NCBI GenBank assembly: GCA_014529385.2
Contig: CM043950.1
Location: forward strand, 158,244,545-158,308,544
Reading direction: 5' to 3'
Source of the DNA: Adiantum capillus-veneris
Lineage: Eukaryota; Streptophyta; Polypodiopsida; Polypodiales; Pteridaceae
Length of the DNA stretch: 64,000 bases
The notes beneath the pieces were generated by a model, which did no database searches, had not been told where the DNA came from, and saw only the letters and a program-made list of their open reading frames with translations. Positions 57,513 to 64,000 of this stretch are shown here, in pieces (position 1 is the stretch's first letter; every line of letters starts with the position of its first letter). Both the position numbers and the translations under genes were made by a program.

Positions 57513-59425
57513 CGTGTTGGAATTAGGGTTGCAGAGAAACACACACAGCTTGGAGAAGACGAAGGAAGCTCAAGGCACACAATAGAGAGGTGGGTTACTT
57601 AGTGTGCAATGGAAAGATAGATAGCCCTAGAGTGATGGGCGTATATACAATGCACGGGGGAAAAAACCTCCTAAAGAGGGAAAAAATGCCCCGGCGGTCC
57701 TAGTGTGTTCACACACATCACTACCACATGTATATGGTAACAAATCCCCCTGGAGTGATGCGGTGAACGAGAGCTGGCACATGAGTAAAGGGAAGTGCCA
57801 TGCCCTGAGGACAGGATCAGTCCACAAAGGGGAGTAAGCCCAAAGCTTTGTATAGTGAGTTAGTGTTAGTAGAGTTAGTATTAATTTACAAATGGAATTG
57901 GATATTTACAATGGGAGTATCCATGTAGGATACAAATAAGGAAGAAAAAATCTTAAGAGGTAAGAAAAGGTGGATTTCTTACAAGGTTGATGCTCCAAGT
58001 GTCTTGAGTAGGGCCAATTTTGATGCTTGTTGACGGTCCACTAGCTTTGACGGTACATTTTTTCTCCACTCTTGACCTTCCTTGAGAGACAAGGTAATTG
58101 AAGCTGAGTAATCAACCACCATGATGCTGTCTTTTAAGAGAAGAGGCTGAATTTTGTGGTTTTTTTGATAGATATGGGTAATTTGGAGGAGGAAAAATGA
58201 GACTAGGTGGTCAATTTTGGAATGGAATTGTGTGTGGGAGGTATGAGTTCACCATGGTTTCTCTTATTCTTCAAGGTTGAGGAGAAGGTGAGTAGGGTGC
58301 AGAGAGGAGTGGTGAGAGAGGTGGGGATGATGAGTGGAGAAGTGTGTGTCAAAGAGGAAAATGATAAAGTGGAAGAGAGAGTGTGGCTGCATAGCATGGG
58401 AAAACTGGGGTCCACTAATAAAATCATACCTCACAGCTCGTAGCTCAAAAAAATATGAAAAACTTTGAGGCAAAAGTTCAGCCCACGAGCTACAACTTTT
58501 GTTTGTATCACCTTTTCAAATTCGGAGAGCAAGTGAACTTAAAAAATTCAGCAAAACCGACCGTTGTTTTCCACTGCACAAGGTCCTTGTGGGGTCCTTC
58601 TTTGGATGATTCTTTTGAATACCTCCAAGAGTGAGCTCTCCATAGTGCATGTATGCATGCCACCTACCCTTGACCTTATTTGGTAGGTTATAATTGAAGA
58701 TATTGTTGAGATCATGATATAAGTGAATAGTACAACTAAGAAAATCAAATATTGAGGGGTCTAAAAAATATGTACATGTCAAATATAAATAATATAAGTG
58801 GAAAAAATATAAAGGGGTCAAAAGAAATCTCTCTCATTATGAGGCTACCATAAAAAGATAAATATTTTTGGTGTTCTAATTTTTTAGAAAAAAAAAAAAT
58901 AGATGTAAGAAGGGAAAAATCACAATAGTGAAAAAATATACACATAAATAAAACTAGTTTTTTTGGATTTTTGTTGGGGTGGAGTTACACCAAATATAAG
59001 AGAAGCTTACATGAAAATATTTCTATATGGAATAAAGAGTATGAAAAATGGTAAGAAAAATTGTGGTAATGGTGAGGCAATGTACAGAGCATAAATAACA
59101 CACACCTAAGTAAAAATATTTAAATAAATACCAAAATAATTATGAAAAAATCTTTTATTTAGGCCCTATATACAAAGAAATATTTACATACACATGGGCC
59201 ATAATATACTTATATTTTTTATTTTTATTATTTTTTTGGCTCAACTAGCCCAATGCCTAGCTAATTGAGGGTTTTTTATTTCAGTAAAGAGATATGGGAA
59301 AAGTCCCCTAACTCACACGCACCTATATACAGTGAAAGGGTGAGGGTAACCACAGTGTTTGAGTGATTTGATAGGGGGGGATAACTCACTATGGCAATGA
59401 CAAAGAGCCGAAAAACGGCTATTTG
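57513..59425 (-). mobile_element. Repeat D2 replacing the gag end of chromovirus F
   Basis: Minus strand from 59425: AATAGCCGTTTTTCGGCTC matches the D1 terminus at 34461, and similarity holds for about 1570 bp to 57855. The remaining part (57515-57854, minus strand ending CCTAATTCCAACA) differs from D1. It has a TATATA box and a CCAACA end like an LTR. It sits between F pol and F 5' LTR, where protease, Gag, leader and the LTR end should be, so it is a replacement and not a clean insertion. Confidence 0.65.
57979..58122 (-). CDS. 47-codon ORF of D2, homologous to that of D1
   Basis: ATG at 58122 to TAA at 57979: MVVDYSASITLSLKEGQEW... to LLKTLGASTL, the same 47 codons as at 35756-35899 with no indel. 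The central run WRKNVPSKLVDRQQASKL is identical in both copies. Function unknown; the same TTGTAAG motif follows. Confidence 0.45.
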   Translation of the reverse strand: MVVDYSASITLSLKEGQEWRKNVPSKLVDRQQASKLALLKTLGASTL

Positions 59426-60556
59426 TATCTTACGAGAAAGATGTACATCTCCTGACATAATCACTCATATTAGCATAGCTTAGCTTAGTAATTAGCATGG
59501 TAGAGGAGATGAGAATGCATTGAAGCTTAGCTCTTGGTTGGATATGCATCACAAAGTCAAGAGTTGTTGGTGTAGGCCTCCCTTCTCACAAGCTTGGAGT
59601 AGGTGGTAAGCTTTCCATTAAAGCTTGAGAAGGAGAGAGAGTCTTATTTACTTCACACATGAGATTGTGTGAGTGTGCATGTGTGTGATAATGCCTTGCA
59701 AAAATCAGCCCCCCCTCTCGCTTTGGCAAGCCCCCCTTGCTATTTTCTCTTGCTGTCCTCCCATTGGACCTCCCTAAAGCTAGCCAATGACAATTAAGCA
59801 GCATAAGTGATAGCCTTCTGACATGTGTCCCCCTTTCCCCTTTTGTGAGAGATTAAGGTAATTGAATAATTCAACTAAACTCTCATTGGACCCCTTTGCC
59901 TCCTCGCCAATAGGAATCAGGAAAGCCATTGGGCTGTTGAATGCTCATTGGACCACTTGGGAGACTGTCCAATAGTCTTCTAGAGGACTTAATTCTCATT
60001 GGTTCTGTTATTAAGTGTTCTTAAATTAATTAAACTAGATTTACTCTAGCCTAATTCTCATTGGTCCACCTCCAAGGCCATCTAATAGGAATTGGGTACA
60101 CCTTGTGGGCATTTGGCCTAGGGAGCTGACATGTGTCCCTCATTCCCTTTGTGTAAAGGGATCTTGTGTGTGTGTGTGGCTTTCTCTCTCATCCCCTACA
60201 TGTGAGGATTGCCCCCTCCCAAGTAGGGATTGCAAAGACTTTTTTGTACACATACAAAGCATCCAATTCCCCTAGGGTTGACCTTTGGACACAACCTTTG
60301 AATTTTGGAACCTTAGTATTTTGGAAGTCTTAATGGGCTGAACCTTAGGGTCTTTTTAGCCCATTGTTGCACATGGCTCTTTTGCAGATGGCCCCCCCTT
60401 TGGATACCTATTTTCCCTCCTTTGGATCCCTAATGTGGCCGGTATGCTAGCTTGAACAATATTCTAGCTTTCTCTCCCCTGGCACTTCCCCATATTAAAT
60501 GATCAATTTAACATGAGAAAATCATTTAGGAGAATAAGATATTTATTATTATGACA
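59426..60556 (-). repeat. 5' LTR of chromovirus F, lacking its U5 end
   Basis: LTR from its start TGTCATAATAA (60556) to about position 1130, cut off at the D2 junction. CAGAG follows at 60557-60561, matching TAGAG at 52643-52647 in four of five bases. Confidence 0.88.
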
Positions 60557-61294
60557 CAGAGAGAGTGAGAGAAGTGAAGCCGTCTTCAATCCTTGTAAGA
60601 TTCTCCAAATAGAGAGCTCTAGAGGTCCAATCGAGTGCAAGCTACCAAAAATGGCCCAAAGGGCTCTATAAAAACAATTTTTGATTCATTAAAAGGGGTC
60701 TTTTGGCAGCGTTTTGGGCAGACCACGGGTCCTTTTGAGAGTCCAAAAGAATGTTCCCGCGAAGGGGTGTGCCTGCAGAGCCAAAATCCTTGCAAAGCTA
60801 ATGAAGCAGCAGGGAGCCAAGGAAGGCTCTCCCCCATGGTTTTTTATGAACAAAAGCTATGGATGGTGTGTTGTTTGCCAATACGCCCATGTTTTGGCTC
60901 TTGTGCCAATGTAAGGGTATTTTTGGGATGAAATAAGGCTTGCATTGCCCCATGTTGATGTCCATTCTCCCTCCCCCCTTTCTCTTTCTCCTACTCTCAT
61001 CTTTTGCCTACGGTGTTGGCTTGTGGAAGTGTGTGCCCACCCGAATCGGCGGTTCTTGTGAGAGAGTGAACTAGAGAGTTGGTGTGTGTGGTGAGAGGGT
61101 TGAGATGGACAACCGCGGAATGTGAGTGCGGTGTGGTGTTTTGTTTGAGTGCATATTCATCATGTTGTGTGCAAAAGGAGGTTTGCTTGTGAAAAAGGGT
61201 CAATTTTTAAGGTTAACTCTAGTGGATTGCGATGTTGTGTATGCTGGGCTATAGAGAGGAAATTTTTTGTGTTCCGGGTGTGTTCCCGCTTTTC
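60557..61294 (+). repeat. 3' LTR of family E copy 1, right part
   Basis: Continues the E LTR after chromovirus F: agagagagtgagagaagtgaa matches 48425, and similarity to 48430-49150 runs to the ggctatagagagg phrase. TATA box at 60667-60673. At about 61295 it meets minus-strand E sequence. Confidence 0.65.
60667..60673 (+). promoter_or_regulatory. TATA box of the E 3' LTR
   Basis: GGGCTCTATAAAAACAATT, identical context to 48534-48540. Confidence 0.5.
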
Positions 61295-64000
61295 ACAATC
61301 GACAATTAGGAATCACCCTGACTTTTCTCGCTTCGAGAACTTCCACAACATGAAACCTCTGTCTCTTTCTCTCTTTCTCTCTCTCACACACAGACAGCCC
61401 GGAGGGCACACACCGCTCACACACTAGCACCACACACACTTGAATAGAGGAAAGAAGGGGGACAAAACGACACAAAAATTGGCAGTTATTTGCACCTTCT
61501 TCTTCTTCACAAACTCCATGTACAATTACCAAAAACTCTGATATAGCTTGGCTTCATTGGCACACACATCAATGAGTAGAAAAAACTTTTTTTGCAATCC
61601 TTGTTGGATCCTCCTCTGTGTAGAGCTTCTTATTCATTGAAGATCCCTCCTCATTGAGAACTCCCTCCTCCTGCTCTCATTGTAGGAAAAAAATCCCCCC
61701 AATTGCAAAACAACCGTTCCCTATGGGCGTGCGTAGCCTCCTAACACTATATTAGTAAATTTGGAAATTTCTCAATTCCCACTTTCAAACAGAGCTTAAG
61801 ATTTGACCACATGATCAAAAGTTCGAAAGAGCATGGCTTGAAATATCTTTTCAAGTATTACATTGTGGAAGGCTTTAGTCTTAAAAACAATTTAAGATTT
61901 CTTTCCTCTCTCTTTCCTAAAAATACTCTTCCTTTCCTAAAAATATTTCTTCGTTCTTAAGGGCCAACTCTTATCTTTAGAAATAGATTTGAGGCTTAAG
62001 TTTTCCATATCAACCTATTGTTTCCAAGTGAGTAACGACCATAATTAATAGTTTCAGAGTCCGATTTCTGATCCAATAAATCCGTTTGAACGCTTTATGA
62101 CTTACCAAAATGCAAAGCTTAAATATTTGCAAAGTAAATGAAATACTTTTATTGAAAAATGTTGGGTACATTACACCGCCTCTGGTGTGGCTCGCACAAA
62201 GCACACTGACCATCTCCATAGCCATGGAGATCCTCGAGCTCTCTACCTTTATTTGATACACCCCTCATGGGCTACGTTCCAATATATATACCACGGCCCC
62301 AATAGCTTGCTCTTTGCATGCAGGTTTTGTAGCCTGCTATGTGGCAGCCCACGGTTCAACCAACCCCCCAATGGCCCCAAAAACCTCATAGAAACTATAG
62401 TAATTAAAAAAATACTTTTTTTCCTTCAACATTCCACAATCTACCTATTTCTAGGTAGTCGTCCAATTACTGAGAAAAAAATTTCACTCAAAAGAGCCGA
62501 TGATCAACTTTGACCCATGAAAACCTCACATATTTTCTACTTTGTCAAGCCCGCCAACCAAAGCCATCAAAATTGGAAAAAATCATCTGATACTGCATTA
62601 CCAACAACTGTCGTCGACTTCGACCATCAGTATCTTCTCAACCATGACTTGGATTCACATGCCCTTGATTCTTATGGCCTTCACATATTGCATAGATCTC
62701 CTACAAACCCTTGTGAGGCTGAGAAAACCCCAAATGGCACACCTGCTCAGGCGGTCAAATTGACACAAAATTGGACCTTGAGGAAATTTCAACTATCCAT
62801 ATCTTAGTCGTTTCAACGACGATTATTCATCGGAAAAGACCAACATGAACCATAAGATGAGCAGTTTAGTCCTATGTGCTCACTTCAACTTTGACCCATT
62901 GTCTGCAATTGTCCAACCCGGTTTGGATCTCCAAACCACTTTGACCTTCAATCTGCCATAACTTTCACCCCGTATCTCTATTTGAGGAGCCGTCTAGACT
63001 GGATTGTAGATCATACTGAGAGACACCTTTGGAAATTCCATTTGTGAGCTTTGCAAATTTCAACCATCTACCTCTTACAGGCACCACAATAGAGCATCTT
63101 GGCCCTAAAAACCACAAAAAGCAACAGGTTGTTGCTTCCCTGCCCTTGATCTCCACAATTCTCAATCACTTTGCCATGTCCTTGGGAACCCACAGATCCT
63201 TGTATTTCACTCTTTGTAGCACAAAAAAACTTTGGCTACAACATCATTCCCCAAAACCCTTGTTGAACGCTCATGTTCAACCACAAAAATCTTTTATTCA
63301 CATAGAAACTACAAAACTAGCAAACACTATAAGCAAAACCAAAGAACACTACCATTTGTATAAAGAACTACTCCTTCTTTCCTATTTCCCATCCTAAAGT
63401 GGGTTGCCCAAGCCTTTCATAGGGTGGCCTCCTTGATCAAACACCTGGATTTGCTTGCTTCCATCCATATGCAATAAGTTAAACTCCCAATAGTGCTTCA
63501 CCCAAGCACGTAGCCATCCATGCACACAATAAGCCCATAGAACCTATGCACGTCTTGACTCTTCAAGCATCACCTTGCATCCTATGTGCTTCAAAATGAG
63601 CACCACTATGCACACCATCCTATTCCATCAACACATTTGACTCTACAAACACTTTGTCTAACCCTCCCTCCCAACCATGTAAAGCAGAGATCTCCTCAAG
63701 AGAACATCATATCTGACGGATAACACACTACACAACTGCAGTTACAAGCATGCCTTTCAACCATGACTCACGTACTTCTTTTCAAAGCTTGGCCACACCC
63801 TGGGATTATTCTTCTTGCATCATTAAAGCTATCTATTTCATTGGAAGCTCTTCTACTATGGGACCCATGCTATCCTTCACATTTGCAAGGAACACAACAC
63901 CAGCATCATTAAGCCCTTCTTCATCAACAAGCCCTGCAAGGTCAACCATCACCTCTACCTTGTCAACTTCATCTACCTTCTCTTCATGCACATGTTCTTC
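61295..64000 (-). repeat. Third minus-strand family E copy, cut by the window edge
   Basis: 61295-62960 aligns with 30252-31455. 62900-64000 aligns with 44640-45640, including a third WLRAW.KHYW-type segment around 63480-63540 on the minus strand. The coding part is broken by stops and continues beyond the window. Confidence 0.58.

Overview
The window looks like intergenic nuclear DNA of a repeat-rich land plant, and almost all of it is nested transposable elements. The evidence is plant-type Ty3/gypsy chromoviruses with a C-terminal chromodomain, Ty1/copia elements primed by initiator-Met tRNA, a spliced MULE-type transposase remnant, MITEs, and no dense coding. A vascular plant with a large genome (fern or gymnosperm style) fits, but I cannot name a species. 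I see no intact cellular gene, rRNA, tRNA or CRISPR array. Many apparent ORFs begin at non-ATG codons and are shadows of transposon frames or of simple repeats.

Layout. (1) 1-14734: two copies of one chromovirus family facing each other, A (+, 447-4912) and B (-, 6966-13346), separated by an unclassified LTR-like block (4913-6965). Each copy's 5' LTR is fused head to head with an inverted piece of the same LTR (junctions at 446/447 and 13346/13357). (2) 14735-17140: an old Ty3/gypsy remnant split by a 496-bp TIR element with a TTTTATA target duplication. (3) 18095-21581: copia copy C1 (+), lacking gag and protease and carrying a 486-bp foreign insert in RT. (4) 21637-26523: chromovirus copy G (-), interrupted by a copia gag-protease piece, C3. 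(5) 26524-31705: unidentified DNA, a solo-LTR-like block, a MULE transposase remnant, then LTR-like DNA of a repeat here called family E. (6) 31706-39539: copia copy C2 (-), with an exact ACAAG duplication, inserted in an E LTR and itself split by repeat D1 (34459-37089). (7) 39540-46950 and 46951-61294: family E in opposite orientations, head to head. E encodes a Gag-like segment and a long acidic protein but no visible pol. E copy 1 carries a 218-bp MITE, and its right LTR is split by chromovirus F (52648-60556), whose gag end has been replaced by repeat D2. (8) 61295-64000: E again on the minus strand.

Order of events read from the nesting: E LTR, then C2, then D1; E LTR, then F; E coding region, then MITE; old gypsy, then TIR element. 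The most unusual signals are a regularly spaced array of paired ATTGG...CCAAT modules in the chromovirus U3, an RS-like N-terminal arm on its Gag, the gag-only family E, a 47-codon ORF of identical length kept in both D copies, an unidentified 148-codon open frame inside C1, and stop codons that repeatedly look like CAG to TAG changes.
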